From CAZHCA01 sp964530825 (lineage in GTDB: Bacteria; Bacteroidota; Bacteroidia; Chitinophagales; Saprospiraceae), in NCBI GenBank assembly GCA_964530825.1, contig CAZHCA010000013.1:62001-126000 (forward strand): a stretch of DNA of 64,000 bases. Reading direction: 5' to 3'. The notes below the pieces were generated by a model, which was not told the origin of the DNA, did not search any database, and was given only the letters and a program-made list of their open reading frames with translations. Shown in pieces: positions 46,926-56,134 of the stretch. Positions within the stretch are counted from its first letter, which is position 1. Every line of letters begins with the position of its first letter. A program made the position numbers and the translations under genes.

Positions 46926-47006
46926 TCGCTTAAGCAGTGATTCTATACACTGGCAAATAAAGAAAAACCACCGTACATAGTTCAGATTTCTTTTAACTTA
47001 ATCAAC

Positions 47007-47501
47007 ATGAAAGAGCATACCGCTTTTCTGGGAACTGGAAGTAACCTCGGGGACCGCCCACAGGTATTGGAAGCGGCAAGGCAACACATTACGCAGCGAG
47101 CAGGCCTGGTGATCCAGGCTTCACACCTATACCGTACCCAGGCCTGGGGCCTAGAGGATCAACCCGAATTCCTCAATCAGGTGCTACAACTCCGGACGTC
47201 ATTAGCACCCGAAGTACTACTCGACACCCTGCTGGCCATCGAGCGCGCGATGGGGCGCCAACGTCGGCAAAAGTGGGGCGCACGACTCATTGACATCGAT
47301 ATCTTGTTTTACGATGACTTAATCGTCAACCATCCGCAGTTAAAAATTCCCCATCCTTATCTGACAGAGCGTAACTTCGTCCTGGCACCGCTGGCCGAGA
47401 TTGCCCCCAACTGGCAACATCCGGTATTCGGTAAATCCGTTTCGGAATTACTAGCCCAAAGCCCGGATCCGCTGGAGGTGGAAATCGTATACAACACATA
47501 G
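47007..47501 (+). CDS. folK: 2-amino-4-hydroxy-6-hydroxymethyldihydropteridine pyrophosphokinase
   Basis: A 164-residue HPPK, which pyrophosphorylates the pterin in folate synthesis. It has the start motif LGTGSNLGDR, the EFLNQVLQL strand, and the signature WGARLIDIDILFYDD that binds Mg-ATP and pterin, then LKIPHPYLTERNFVLAPLAE. Normal family length. It is followed after 6 bases by the nucleoside-kinase gene. Confidence 0.95.
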   Translation: MKEHTAFLGTGSNLGDRPQVLEAARQHITQRAGLVIQASHLYRTQAWGLEDQPEFLNQVLQLRTSLAPEVLLDTLLAIERAMGRQRRQKWGARLIDIDILFYDDLIVNHPQLKIPHPYLTERNFVLAPLAEIAPNWQHPVFGKSVSELLAQSPDPLEVEIVYNT

Positions 47502-47507
47502 CCGCAT

Positions 47508-48158
47508 ATGGATCCACTACCCTACCCTTACCTGGTCATCGAAGGTAATATTGGCGCCGGAAAGACCACCCTGACCACGCTGCTGGCCGAGCGCTTTGGC
47601 AGCAGGCTTATTCTGGAGGAATTTGCCGACAATCCTTTCCTGCCGCGCTTTTATAAAAATCCGGAACGCTACGCCTTCCCCCTCGAACTTTTCTTCCTAA
47701 CAGCACGCTATAAACAACTTCAACAGGAACTTCCGGCTCCCGAGTTGTTTGATCGTCAGATCGTGGCCGATTATTTTTTCCAAAAAACGTTGCTTTTTGC
47801 CCGCAATAACCTCGATCCCGAAGAATACCGGCTCTTTCAGCGGCTTTTCCAGATTTTAAATGCAGCTAACCCCCGTCCTAGCTTGCTGGTGTATCTGTAC
47901 CGTCCGATCGAAGAATTGCTTTTGCTTATCCGTCGACGCAACCGGGTTTTTGAGCAACAAATCGCTCCCGGCTATCTGCAAAAAATCCAAGCCACCTACT
48001 TTAATTTTTTCCGCACCCCGCCTAACTTTCCCATCCTGGTCTTAGAGTTGCGCAACCTGGAACTTACCGGGCAACCGCAGCATTTCGAGCGTTTCATTGA
48101 GCTTCTGCGCCGACCCTATGGCACGGGCGTACACCAGCTTCGTCTCTGGGGAAGCTAG
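47508..48158 (+). CDS. Deoxynucleoside kinase
   Basis: A 216-residue dNK/thymidine-kinase-2-like enzyme that phosphorylates deoxynucleosides with ATP for salvage. Walker A is EGNIGAGKTT (about 12-21). DRQIVADYFFQ occupies the position of the DRS-type motif, and the LID-like YRPIEELLLLIRRRNRVFEQ follows VYL. The last residues (LRLWGS) are followed by the ndh gene. Which nucleoside is preferred cannot be read from the sequence. Confidence 0.9.
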   Translation: MDPLPYPYLVIEGNIGAGKTTLTTLLAERFGSRLILEEFADNPFLPRFYKNPERYAFPLELFFLTARYKQLQQELPAPELFDRQIVADYFFQKTLLFARNNLDPEEYRLFQRLFQILNAANPRPSLLVYLYRPIEELLLLIRRRNRVFEQQIAPGYLQKIQATYFNFFRTPPNFPILVLELRNLELTGQPQHFERFIELLRRPYGTGVHQLRLWGS

Positions 48159-48246
48159 GAAAAGTGGCCTTTGCGACATTTATTTTACCTTAAGATTGAA
48201 AAAATGCGGCTTTCCGGTGTTCTTACAAGTAAATAAAACGAATGCC

Positions 48247-49551
48247 ATGAAGATTAACATCCCGGAAAGTGAATTGGAGCGCATAGTTATCATTGGCGGT
48301 GGGTTCGCCGGTTTGAATCTGGCAAAAAAACTGGTCAACCTTGATTATCAGGTCGTGATGATCGATAAAAATAACTTCCACCAGTTTCAACCCCTATTCT
48401 ACCAGGTGGCCATGGCGGGGCTGGAACCTAGCTCTATTGTTTTCCCACTGCGCAAATATTTCCAGGGCGAACGCAAGTTCTTTTTTCGGGTAACCGAAGT
48501 CACCGGTATCGAACTGGAAAAAAACAGGCTGCAAACACCCCTAGGCATCGTCAATTACGATCACCTCGTCTTAGCCACCGGCGCTGATACCAATTACTTT
48601 GGCAATGAGCGCCTCAGTGATTTGGCCCTACCGATGAAGTCGGTTTCCGAAGCACTCTTCCTGAGGAATAAGATCCTGGAAGACTACGAGCAATCGCTGT
48701 CCATCACGAATCCAGATGACCGAAAACCCCTGATCGATATCGTGGTAGTAGGAGGTGGGCCAACCGGCACGGAGGTCTCCGGAGCCCTGGCCGAGATGCG
48801 TCGCTACGTTTTACCCAAGGACTATCCCGAACTCAATACCGATGAGATTGATATCCACCTGATCGAAGGCGCCGACCGCCTATTGCCAGCCATGTCGGAG
48901 AAGTCTTCCGCCCAAGCCTTAAAATTTTTGACTGAATTAGGCGTCCAAGTAAAACTCAACACCTTCGTGCAGGACTACGACGGTGAAACCATATTCATGA
49001 ATGACGGAACGACCTTGCGCGCAAAGAAAGTTATATGGGCGGCCGGAGTCCGAGGTAACATGATCGACGGATTTCCCGATGCGGTGGTCGCTAAAGGTAA
49101 TCGATTAGCCGTGGACCGGTATTTCCGCGTACATGGCTTTTCCAATATCTACGCCATTGGCGATATTGCTTATATGGAAGAAGAGAACTACCCCAAAGGT
49201 CACCCACAAGTCGCCCAAGTCGCTATTCAGCATGGCAAACAACTGTCGAAAAACTTCAAACTCCGCTTGAAGAACAAACCAGAAGAAGCCTTTTCGTACA
49301 ATGATCCGGGCACCATGGCTACTATCGGGCGCAACCGTGCGGTAGTGGATTTACCCAAAACCCATTTTAGCGGCACATTCGCCTGGTTTGTATGGCTGTT
49401 CGTGCACCTTTATGCTCTGTTGGGGGCGCGCAACCGGGTTGTCGTTTTCATCAATTGGGTCTGGAACTATTTAACTTACGATCAATCCCTGCGTTTGATC
49501 ATCAGGCCTGTCGTGCGCAAAAAGGATACGCCCGCCGAAGTACCTTCTTAA
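48247..49551 (+). CDS. ndh: Type II NADH:quinone oxidoreductase
   Basis: A 434-residue non-proton-pumping respiratory enzyme. I start it at ATG 48247 (MKINIPESELERIVIIGGGF); the frame is open to 48097 but overlaps the kinase gene. FAD-binding Rossmann motif GGGFAG near 17-22, NAD-binding VVVGGGPTGTEVSG near 160-173, and the FAD-binding segment YAIGDIAYM near 302. A C-terminal amphipathic/hydrophobic tail (WFVWLFVHLYALLGARNRVV) would attach it to the membrane. Oxidises NADH and reduces menaquinone. Confidence 0.93.
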   Translation: MKINIPESELERIVIIGGGFAGLNLAKKLVNLDYQVVMIDKNNFHQFQPLFYQVAMAGLEPSSIVFPLRKYFQGERKFFFRVTEVTGIELEKNRLQTPLGIVNYDHLVLATGADTNYFGNERLSDLALPMKSVSEALFLRNKILEDYEQSLSITNPDDRKPLIDIVVVGGGPTGTEVSGALAEMRRYVLPKDYPELNTDEIDIHLIEGADRLLPAMSEKSSAQALKFLTELGVQVKLNTFVQDYDGETIFMNDGTTLRAKKVIWAAGVRGNMIDGFPDAVVAKGNRLAVDRYFRVHGFSNIYAIGDIAYMEEENYPKGHPQVAQVAIQHGKQLSKNFKLRLKNKPEEAFSYNDPGTMATIGRNRAVVDLPKTHFSGTFAWFVWLFVHLYALLGARNRVVVFINWVWNYLTYDQSLRLIIRPVVRKKDTPAEVPS

Positions 49552-49561
49552 GGCATATGAC

Positions 49562-49598
49562 AAAAAATCCCAATCCTTCGTTGCGGGGATTGGGATTT
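49562..49598. terminator. Bidirectional terminator between ndh and the YceI gene
   Basis: A perfect 12-bp stem AAATCCCAATCC/GGATTGGGATTT (49565-49576 with 49587-49598) encloses a 10-base loop. On the minus strand it is followed by TTTTTTG, good for the YceI transcript; on the plus strand the T tail is short. Confidence 0.75.
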
Positions 49599-49651
49599 AA
49601 CTATAAGTATTCGTATCTGTAGAGACGATTTTTTTAACCTCCGGTTTTTCC

Positions 49652-50293
49652 TTATTCCATAGCTACCAGTTCGATGCTGATATCAAAGTTATCGTAAATG
49701 GTTTTATCACCAAGGTTCTCGAAGAAAGAACCCGATCCATAGCGTACGTCGAACTCAGAGCGATCCAATTCTACATCGGCCGTAGCCATTTTTTTGGCCG
49801 TATCGTTGGAAACGATTGCGTTAAACTTGATCGGTTTGGTTATACCTTTGATAGTCAGATCGCCTTCTACTTTGTAGCGGGTCTTATCATCCATTAATGC
49901 TCCGTCTTTGCCTTTAGCAGGTCCTTGGTTGATGGCGAGCTTAATTTCAAATTTAGCGGTGGGGTGCTCTTCCACACTAAAAAAGTCAGGTGATTTCAAG
50001 TGTCCCTCCAGCTTTTGCTTATTGTTGCCCTTCAGGTCCAGAACAGTGATGGAGGTCATGTCAATTACGAAGTTACCACCAGTAAGATTACCGTTGTCAT
50101 ACATCAATTCGCCACTTTTGATGTTCACTGTGCCATTGTGTTGTCCGGTAACTTTGTAAGCTTTCCAATTCAAAACACTGGCCTTGGTGTCTACCTTGTA
50201 AGCTACCGCTTCACCTTCAGTAGGATTGGTAAATGACATGCCAACGAAACCGATAATGGCGATAAGGCTTAAAATAAGGTTTGCACTTCTCAT
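49652..50293 (-). CDS. YceI-family periplasmic lipid/isoprenoid-binding-like protein
   Basis: A 213-residue secreted protein; signal peptide MRSANLILSLIAIIGFVGMS. The body has the lipocalin-like pattern of the family (VDTKASVLNWKAYKVTGQHN, KLEGHLKSPDFFSVEEHPTA, GDLTIKGITKPIKF, SEFDVRYGSGSFFENLG). YceI proteins bind hydrophobic ligands such as polyprenyl chains. It is paired with a MarR regulator upstream, and a palindrome sits in the 107-base gap between them. Confidence 0.93.
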   Translation of the reverse strand: MRSANLILSLIAIIGFVGMSFTNPTEGEAVAYKVDTKASVLNWKAYKVTGQHNGTVNIKSGELMYDNGNLTGGNFVIDMTSITVLDLKGNNKQKLEGHLKSPDFFSVEEHPTAKFEIKLAINQGPAKGKDGALMDDKTRYKVEGDLTIKGITKPIKFNAIVSNDTAKKMATADVELDRSEFDVRYGSGSFFENLGDKTIYDNFDISIELVAME

Positions 50294-50357
50294 GATTAGT
50301 TGATTTTAAATTATTGCTAATTGCTGAATTACGAAACAATCCGCCAAGTTCAAAGTT

Positions 50358-50374
50358 TAGACAACAATTGTCTA
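50358..50374. promoter_or_regulatory. Palindromic MarR operator candidate upstream of the YceI gene
   Basis: TAGACAACAATTGTCTA is a perfect 7-bp inverted repeat with a 3-base centre, 65 bases before the YceI start. On the minus strand it is followed directly by AAACTTTG, and TTTG then 19 bases then TAATTCAG weakly resembles the Bacteroidota promoter, so binding here could block polymerase. Confidence 0.55.
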
Positions 50375-50400
50375 TGCATGTATTTAAATAGAAAAAAATT

Positions 50401-50856
50401 TCAGCTGCCGCGAACTTTATCCAGCAGTATATTCAAGTCCTCCGCCTCCGCACTATTCAGGTGGTCCATCAACCTTTCCAGCTCCCGCTCCATGTCGCTG
50501 GATGCCTGCTCCAGAATTTCCAAGCCGAGCGCCGTAATGCCTACCTCTACCTTTCTGCGATCAGCCGGGCAAGGCTGTCGCTCTACATAGCCTTTTTGTT
50601 TGAGCTTTTCCACCAGTCGGGAGGCGTTTGACATTTTGTCGATCATCCGCTCAGTCAGCAGTTTAATACTGGCCGTACGCGGATGCATTCCCCGTAGGAT
50701 ACGCAGAATATTGAACTGCTGCCATGATATGTTGTAAGGCCGAAGTACCTGCGTGGAGTGCTGATTCAACCATGCCGCGGTGAACAATAGATTCAGGTGG
50801 GCCTTATGCCAGGTACTGGGAAAATGATATTGCTGAATCTCGTCTTCTATTTTCAT
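50401..50856 (-). CDS. MarR-family transcriptional regulator
   Basis: A 151-residue winged-helix regulator with the core SWQQFNILRILRGMHPRTA, recognition-helix region ERMIDKMSNASRLVEKLKQ and wing GYVERQPCPADRRKVEVGIT, the usual MarR layout. Family members sense phenolics or oxidants and repress adjacent genes. The same-strand YceI gene 107 bases away is the likely target. Confidence 0.93.
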   Translation of the reverse strand: MKIEDEIQQYHFPSTWHKAHLNLLFTAAWLNQHSTQVLRPYNISWQQFNILRILRGMHPRTASIKLLTERMIDKMSNASRLVEKLKQKGYVERQPCPADRRKVEVGITALGLEILEQASSDMERELERLMDHLNSAEAEDLNILLDKVRGS

Positions 50857-51052
50857 CGCATTGTAAATATATGTACCTACATTTAATGTTGCAACACTAT
50901 TAACATTTTTTCTCGATTCCGGTTACTAAGATTTGTCCCGGCGGCCGGGGTGCAGGCCATTAACGACCTACTCCATTTTGATTTTCCCCAAAAACATATA
51001 ATTTTAAGCTATTCTTTCCAGTACCAAAATAGTGCAGGCCAAATCATATTGT

Positions 51053-52423
51053 ATGAAAGATCCGTTGGTCATTGGCATCCTGTTCTTGTTTTTCGGTTTG
51101 TTGATTGGCGGCCTTTCGGCCTGGCTGATTACCAAGTACCGACTGCGTTCCCAGGCCGTTTTCCCGGATGTATTGACCAGCGATTATGTTTTGAAGGCAG
51201 TGCATGAGCAATTGCAGCAGCAGGCCGATACCATGCGGACCGACCTGGAAGAAAAAGAAGAAGAGATCCGCACCCTATCCCGTTTCCTTTCCGCCAAGGA
51301 ACAAATCATTTTAAATCTGGACGACCGCCTGCGGACCCAGCGCGAAGAGCTTGATGCTTTGCAGCAGCGCTCGCGAGCGGAGTTCGAAAATCTGGCCAAT
51401 CGCATTTTAGAGGAAAAAACCCGTACGTTTACCCGTCAAAATCATCAACAATTGGAGGGGCTTCTATCTCCCTTGCGGGAAAAAATCAAAGCATTTGAGA
51501 GCGGTATTGAGCAAAGATTCCTGGAAGAAACCCGGGACCGAGTATCCCTCAAGAAAGAAATTGAGAACTTGCGCGAGCTAAACAGCCAACTCAGCCAGGA
51601 AGCCAATAACCTGGTCAGCGCGCTAAAAGGCGATAACAAGGCGCAGGGTGACTGGGGTGAATTGCAGCTAGAAACTTTACTTCAAAAAGCGGGATTGGTC
51701 AAGGATATTCACTACGAGGTGCAGCGAAGTTACCGCGATGAGGAAGGCCAGCTCAAGCGGCCCGATTTTATCATCAACCTGCCGGAGGGCAAGCATCTCA
51801 TTATCGATTCCAAAGTTTCTCTGGTAGCTTACGAGCGCTACTTCAATGCCGAAGACGCGGCCACTCAGGCGCAACACGCCAAGACCCATATCGATAGCAT
51901 TCGCCAGCACGTGCGCGAATTGAGCCGGAAAAACTATCAACAGTTGTACCAAATTCAGTCGCCCGACTATCTTTTGCTTTTCATTCCGCTCGAACCGGCG
52001 TTTGCGCTGGCTACCCGAGAAGATCCCCGTCTTTTCCTCGATGCGCTCGACCAACATATCGTCATTGTAACCACTTCTACCCTGCTGGCTACGATGCGTA
52101 CCGTCTCCTACATCTGGAAACAGGAGAAACAAAAGAAAAGCGTTTTGGAGATAGCGCGTCAAAGCGGTATGCTCTACGACAAGTTCTGTGCTTTCGTCGA
52201 AGACCTGCAGGCCATCGGACAGCGACTGGATAGCGCGCAACTGATCTACCAGGATGCCATGAAAAAACTGGCTACCTCCAAAAAGCAAGGTGATACCCTC
52301 ATCGGCCGGGCTGAACGCATCAAAGAACTTGGTGCTCGCGCTTCTAAGACGTTGCCCAAAGCCTGGCTGGACGAGGTCCATGAAGAGCAAAACAACGGCC
52401 CACCTTCCAAAAAAACCAAATAA
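51053..52423 (+). CDS. rmuC: RmuC-family DNA recombination protein
   Basis: A 456-residue protein starting at ATG 51053 (the GTG at 51032 gives an unlikely extension). A single N-terminal transmembrane helix (GILFLFFGLLIGGLSAWLIT) is followed by a long coiled coil (~55-190) and then the RmuC nuclease-like core (GDWGELQLETLLQKAGL, PDFIINLPEGKHLIIDSKVS, DYLLLFIPLEPAFALA). E. coli RmuC limits inversion at short inverted repeats; some RmuC homologues occur in defence contexts, which is not shown here. Confidence 0.93.
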   Translation: MKDPLVIGILFLFFGLLIGGLSAWLITKYRLRSQAVFPDVLTSDYVLKAVHEQLQQQADTMRTDLEEKEEEIRTLSRFLSAKEQIILNLDDRLRTQREELDALQQRSRAEFENLANRILEEKTRTFTRQNHQQLEGLLSPLREKIKAFESGIEQRFLEETRDRVSLKKEIENLRELNSQLSQEANNLVSALKGDNKAQGDWGELQLETLLQKAGLVKDIHYEVQRSYRDEEGQLKRPDFIINLPEGKHLIIDSKVSLVAYERYFNAEDAATQAQHAKTHIDSIRQHVRELSRKNYQQLYQIQSPDYLLLFIPLEPAFALATREDPRLFLDALDQHIVIVTTSTLLATMRTVSYIWKQEKQKKSVLEIARQSGMLYDKFCAFVEDLQAIGQRLDSAQLIYQDAMKKLATSKKQGDTLIGRAERIKELGARASKTLPKAWLDEVHEEQNNGPPSKKTK

Positions 52424-52502
52424 TATTTGGAAACCTTACCTAAGATTAACCTTATTATCCGATTTTTTATATATTTAAAGGTCTTTAGAAATAATTGCTT
52501 GA

Positions 52503-52973
52503 GTGGTGACCCTTCACTACCATTACGATCCATATCTGCACCTGCCGTTCCGCAAGCTACGGATCGCCTTGCTAAGCATTGGCATCCTGATGGTATTATT
52601 GGCGGGTTATTGGATCTACCGCTACTTTTACCAGCCAGCGGGCGACCCGGTCAATCTAGTCATCGGAGTGGCGATCGGTGTTGCTGGAATTTTCAACGTT
52701 ATCAACTTTTTCTATTTCGGACGGGAGTATAAGGGGAAAGATCTCAGCTTCATAAAAATTGATGATCAAACCCTAACTTACCGCAAAGATCCCAAAGACG
52801 AGATCATCACCATCCTACGCGAAGATGTCGATCAGGTTTTCATTCAGCGGCAAAACATCCGGTTCCGATTACAAGACCGGTCAGACGTCATCTTGCCCAC
52901 CAATTGGATGCAAAGCAAACGCAAAGAAGCAGAGTTGAAGTCCTGGATTCGCCGGCATTTCCCTACTTCCTGA
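52503..52973 (+). CDS. Two-helix membrane protein with soluble C-terminal domain
   Basis: A 156-residue protein that must start at GTG (52503 or 52506), since no ATG lies in the right place. Two helices (LLSIGILMVLLAGYWIYRYF and VNLVIGVAIGVAGIFNVINF) are followed by a ~75-residue soluble part (IKIDDQTLTYRKDPKDEIIT, ILREDVDQVFIQRQNIRFRL) resembling a bacterial PH-like domain. Function unknown. Confidence 0.65.
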   Translation: MVTLHYHYDPYLHLPFRKLRIALLSIGILMVLLAGYWIYRYFYQPAGDPVNLVIGVAIGVAGIFNVINFFYFGREYKGKDLSFIKIDDQTLTYRKDPKDEIITILREDVDQVFIQRQNIRFRLQDRSDVILPTNWMQSKRKEAELKSWIRRHFPTS

Positions 52974-52985
52974 TGGGATAAGGGA

Positions 52986-55900
52986 TCACTTTTGAGTTGC
53001 CTGGCTGCCTTCGGGAAGATCAATCCCCCTGGCCTTCAGTTGAGCGGCCAACTGGGGAATATCTTTTTCCAGGAGCCGCTCGCCTGCGCGGAGTTGGGCT
53101 TGAAATTGCTGCTGCAAATCCTCCAATCGATCGTAGCAACCCGCTGTAGGACGAGCATATTGACTGTTTACTATAGAGTAAAGGTAAGCTATCTGATCGT
53201 CCAGCTTTGGAGGATAATTGATTGGATCCTGGCTACTTTCACTTTTGGTCTGGATGAGTTGTTCCTCCAATGCCGTTATCTGCGTCTGCAGCTCGGCAAC
53301 CTGGAGTACCAGAGAAGACTGCGGATTCATGTCCTGCTTAGCGAGATCCAGGCGCGTCCAAGCGGAGCGCAATTGCCCAATCAGATGGTGGCAAGCATTC
53401 AGAAGGTTTTTGGCCTCCATGGCCAGTTCGTACTGGGCGACTAAATCATTGGCACCTACCGTCCACCGTGGGTCTATACCTACTTCGAACGACTTCCGGT
53501 AGCGTTGGTCTCCAACCTGAAGCACCACCTGGTGGGTTCCAGGACGCGCATGTACCCCACCGGTATTGGCCAGAGAAAAAACGCTGCCTTCCTGCAATTG
53601 AGGTTTTTCGTATCTCAAATCCCACTCCCAACGATTGACACCGTTGCGCAGCCGAAGCATATCTGTTTCATCAGCCGCACGGTTCGATACCTGTACGCGC
53701 TCCTTCCCGTCAGGATCGATAATCGAAAGGCTAATTCGCCGCCTATCCACTAGGGAATCCGGAACAAAGAAGGTAATTAAAGCACCCCGAGGAGCGGGGT
53801 CAGGCTGTCCTTTGCCTCCTCCGTTTCCAAGTTGTGTAATCAATGCGGTATCGGGCGAGAAAAGTTGCACATTTTCTGGATCCTGGTGATCGACCCATTC
53901 AGTCAGGAACGACAGATCATCCAGAATCCAAAAAGATCGGCCCTGGGTAGCAACCACCAGATCACCTTCCTTAAATTGCAGGTCAGTAATGGGAGTACGG
54001 GGTAAGTTTTGTTGAAAAAGCTGCCAACTAGCGCCGGTATTCCAGGACCAATACATACCATACTCCGTGCCGGCAAACAGCAGGCCTTTCCGGAAAGGAG
54101 CTTCCCGCACAACCCGCACAAAATGATCTTTGGGAATGCCGTTTTTCCCGTTAGTCAGTGCCGTCCAGTTAGCTCCATAATCGTTGGTCAAATAAACCAA
54201 AGGCCGGTAGTCCTGCTGCCGGTAACGATAAGCAGTAAGCAGTGCCCGGCCAGGTCCGTGGGCGGAAAGATCGATAGCATTGATGGTGGCTTCCTTGGGA
54301 AGTCCGGGCGGAGTGATATCACGCCAATCTCGACCGGCGTTGTGGCTGATGTGTAATCGCCCATCATCGGTACCGGCCCAGAGGACACCTGCTTGGTGGG
54401 GAGACTCTTCAAAGGCAAAAATAGTAGTGTAGAGCTCGACCCCCGTATGATCGTGCTGAATGGGGCCGCCGGGAATATCATGATAAGCATCATTATTGGT
54501 GGTCAAGTCGGGACTGATTACCTCCCAGGTCTGACCGCCATCCGTGCTTTTGTGCACATATTGGGAGCAATGATAGACTACATCCGGATCGTGGGGCGAG
54601 ATGCGAATCGGCGCATTCCACTGGAAGCGGTAACGAATGTCGCGCGGGGCGGTACCGTCGTGCATCTGCGGGTATGCCGTGACATCGCGCTGGTGGTTGC
54701 GCCCACGGTCACGACGCGTAATTTTTCCAATATAATTGCCGGCATAGATAAGATCATTGTTGCGCGGATCGACGGCAATATGACCGCTTTCTCCGCCGCC
54801 TACTGCATACCATTGTTGGTGGGGCGCCTGATCGGGCGACCATTTACTAGGCACCGAAATGGTGGAATTATCCTGCTGGGCTCCATATAACCGGTAGGGG
54901 AACGCCTGATCTGTAGCCACCCGGTAGATTTCGGCGGTCGGCTGATTATCTTGAGGGCTCCAGGTTTTTCCATTGTTCAAGCTGACTGTTGCACCGCCGT
55001 CGTTGCCAACGATCATAAAATCAGGCTGAAGCGGATTGATCCACAAGGCGTGGTGATCGCTATGCGGACCAGTGATACGCTCGAAAGACTGACCGCCATC
55101 TTTAGATCGGAAAAAATGGACATTGCAAACGAAAAGCTCTTTCTCTTTGGTGGGGTGAGCAAAAATCCGGGAATAATACCAAGCGCGCTGGCGAATATCG
55201 TGGTTGCGGTTAATCCGTTGGAAAGACTGGCCTCCATCTGTAGATTGGTACAAGCCCCCTTCCGGCTCGATGGTAGATTCCTGAATGACCCAAATGCGAT
55301 CGGGATTGACCGGCGAGATGGCGATCCCGGGGCGGCCCAGCGTGCCTTGCGGAAGGCCGTTGGTCACCCGCGACCAGTTGGTCCCTCCGTCTACGGTACG
55401 CCAAACACTGCTGGTTACCCCCCCGTCGATCAACGTCCAGGGCTTACGTGCTACCCGCCACATACCGGCGTAGAGCACCTCCGGATCTTCGGGATGCATG
55501 ACCAGTTCGATCGCTCCGGTAGTATCATCGATATAGTGGATACGCTCCCAGTCTTTTCCGCCGTTGAGCGTCCGGTATATACCTCGGGTATCGCTAGGAC
55601 CAAAGATATCGCCCAGCACGGCAACGTAAACATGGTCGGGGTCTTCGGGATGGAAGACGATGCGACCGATCTGTCCGGCATCCTTCAGACCGATATGCCC
55701 CCAGGTACGGCCGCCATCGATACTTTTGTAAATTCCTCGTCCCGGAGAAACGTTCCCGCGTGGATCGGACGAGCCGGTACCGACATAGATCACCGATTCA
55801 TCAGAAGGTGCGACGGCGATCGCCCCGATAGAACCTACGGAGAAATAACCATCGGAGATATTGTCCCAGCTATGGCCGGCATCGGTCGTTTTCCATACTC

Positions 55901-56111
55901 CGCCCCCACTCGACCCCATCAGGAAGGTGGCGGGCTGGCTGGGAAAACCAGCTACGGCACTTACCCGCCCACCCCGGAAAGGCCCTACCAATCGGTAGGA
56001 TAGCGCCTCGTAATCGGCCGGCTGCGGCTGGGCCGTTGCGGTCTGGCCTGCTGATAAGATCAAAAAAATCAGGAGGCGAAAGCTTGGGATCGTAAGTAAT
56101 ATTTTGTCCAT
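52986..56111 (-). CDS. Secreted sortilin/BNR-like multi-blade propeller protein
   Basis: A 1041-residue secreted protein. I start at ATG 56111 (MDKILLTIPSFRLLIFLILS), which gives a signal peptide; the frame continues to 56174 over the neighbouring acyltransferase's 3' end. It contains many Asp-box-like BNR blades (STDGGQSFQRI, TDAGHSWDNIS, SKDGGQSFERITG, TTDGGTNW-type) across ~30-760, then a C-terminal part with a VPDSL/ISLSIIDPDGKERV Ig-like region and a final helical ~150 residues. This is the VPS10/sortilin-type 'glycosyl hydrolase' often mis-annotated in Bacteroidota. It may degrade or bind polysaccharide or protein, but no catalytic residues can be named. 23 bases separate it from the acyltransferase gene upstream. 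Confidence 0.85.
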   Translation of the reverse strand: MDKILLTIPSFRLLIFLILSAGQTATAQPQPADYEALSYRLVGPFRGGRVSAVAGFPSQPATFLMGSSGGGVWKTTDAGHSWDNISDGYFSVGSIGAIAVAPSDESVIYVGTGSSDPRGNVSPGRGIYKSIDGGRTWGHIGLKDAGQIGRIVFHPEDPDHVYVAVLGDIFGPSDTRGIYRTLNGGKDWERIHYIDDTTGAIELVMHPEDPEVLYAGMWRVARKPWTLIDGGVTSSVWRTVDGGTNWSRVTNGLPQGTLGRPGIAISPVNPDRIWVIQESTIEPEGGLYQSTDGGQSFQRINRNHDIRQRAWYYSRIFAHPTKEKELFVCNVHFFRSKDGGQSFERITGPHSDHHALWINPLQPDFMIVGNDGGATVSLNNGKTWSPQDNQPTAEIYRVATDQAFPYRLYGAQQDNSTISVPSKWSPDQAPHQQWYAVGGGESGHIAVDPRNNDLIYAGNYIGKITRRDRGRNHQRDVTAYPQMHDGTAPRDIRYRFQWNAPIRISPHDPDVVYHCSQYVHKSTDGGQTWEVISPDLTTNNDAYHDIPGGPIQHDHTGVELYTTIFAFEESPHQAGVLWAGTDDGRLHISHNAGRDWRDITPPGLPKEATINAIDLSAHGPGRALLTAYRYRQQDYRPLVYLTNDYGANWTALTNGKNGIPKDHFVRVVREAPFRKGLLFAGTEYGMYWSWNTGASWQLFQQNLPRTPITDLQFKEGDLVVATQGRSFWILDDLSFLTEWVDHQDPENVQLFSPDTALITQLGNGGGKGQPDPAPRGALITFFVPDSLVDRRRISLSIIDPDGKERVQVSNRAADETDMLRLRNGVNRWEWDLRYEKPQLQEGSVFSLANTGGVHARPGTHQVVLQVGDQRYRKSFEVGIDPRWTVGANDLVAQYELAMEAKNLLNACHHLIGQLRSAWTRLDLAKQDMNPQSSLVLQVAELQTQITALEEQLIQTKSESSQDPINYPPKLDDQIAYLYSIVNSQYARPTAGCYDRLEDLQQQFQAQLRAGERLLEKDIPQLAAQLKARGIDLPEGSQATQK

Positions 56112-56134
56112 GAATCGTTTACGATTTAAAAAGC

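Noticed and set aside
51053..52423. RmuC as part of a defence island
   Set aside because: Neighbours are ordinary membrane and surface genes with no restriction, nuclease or phage markers.
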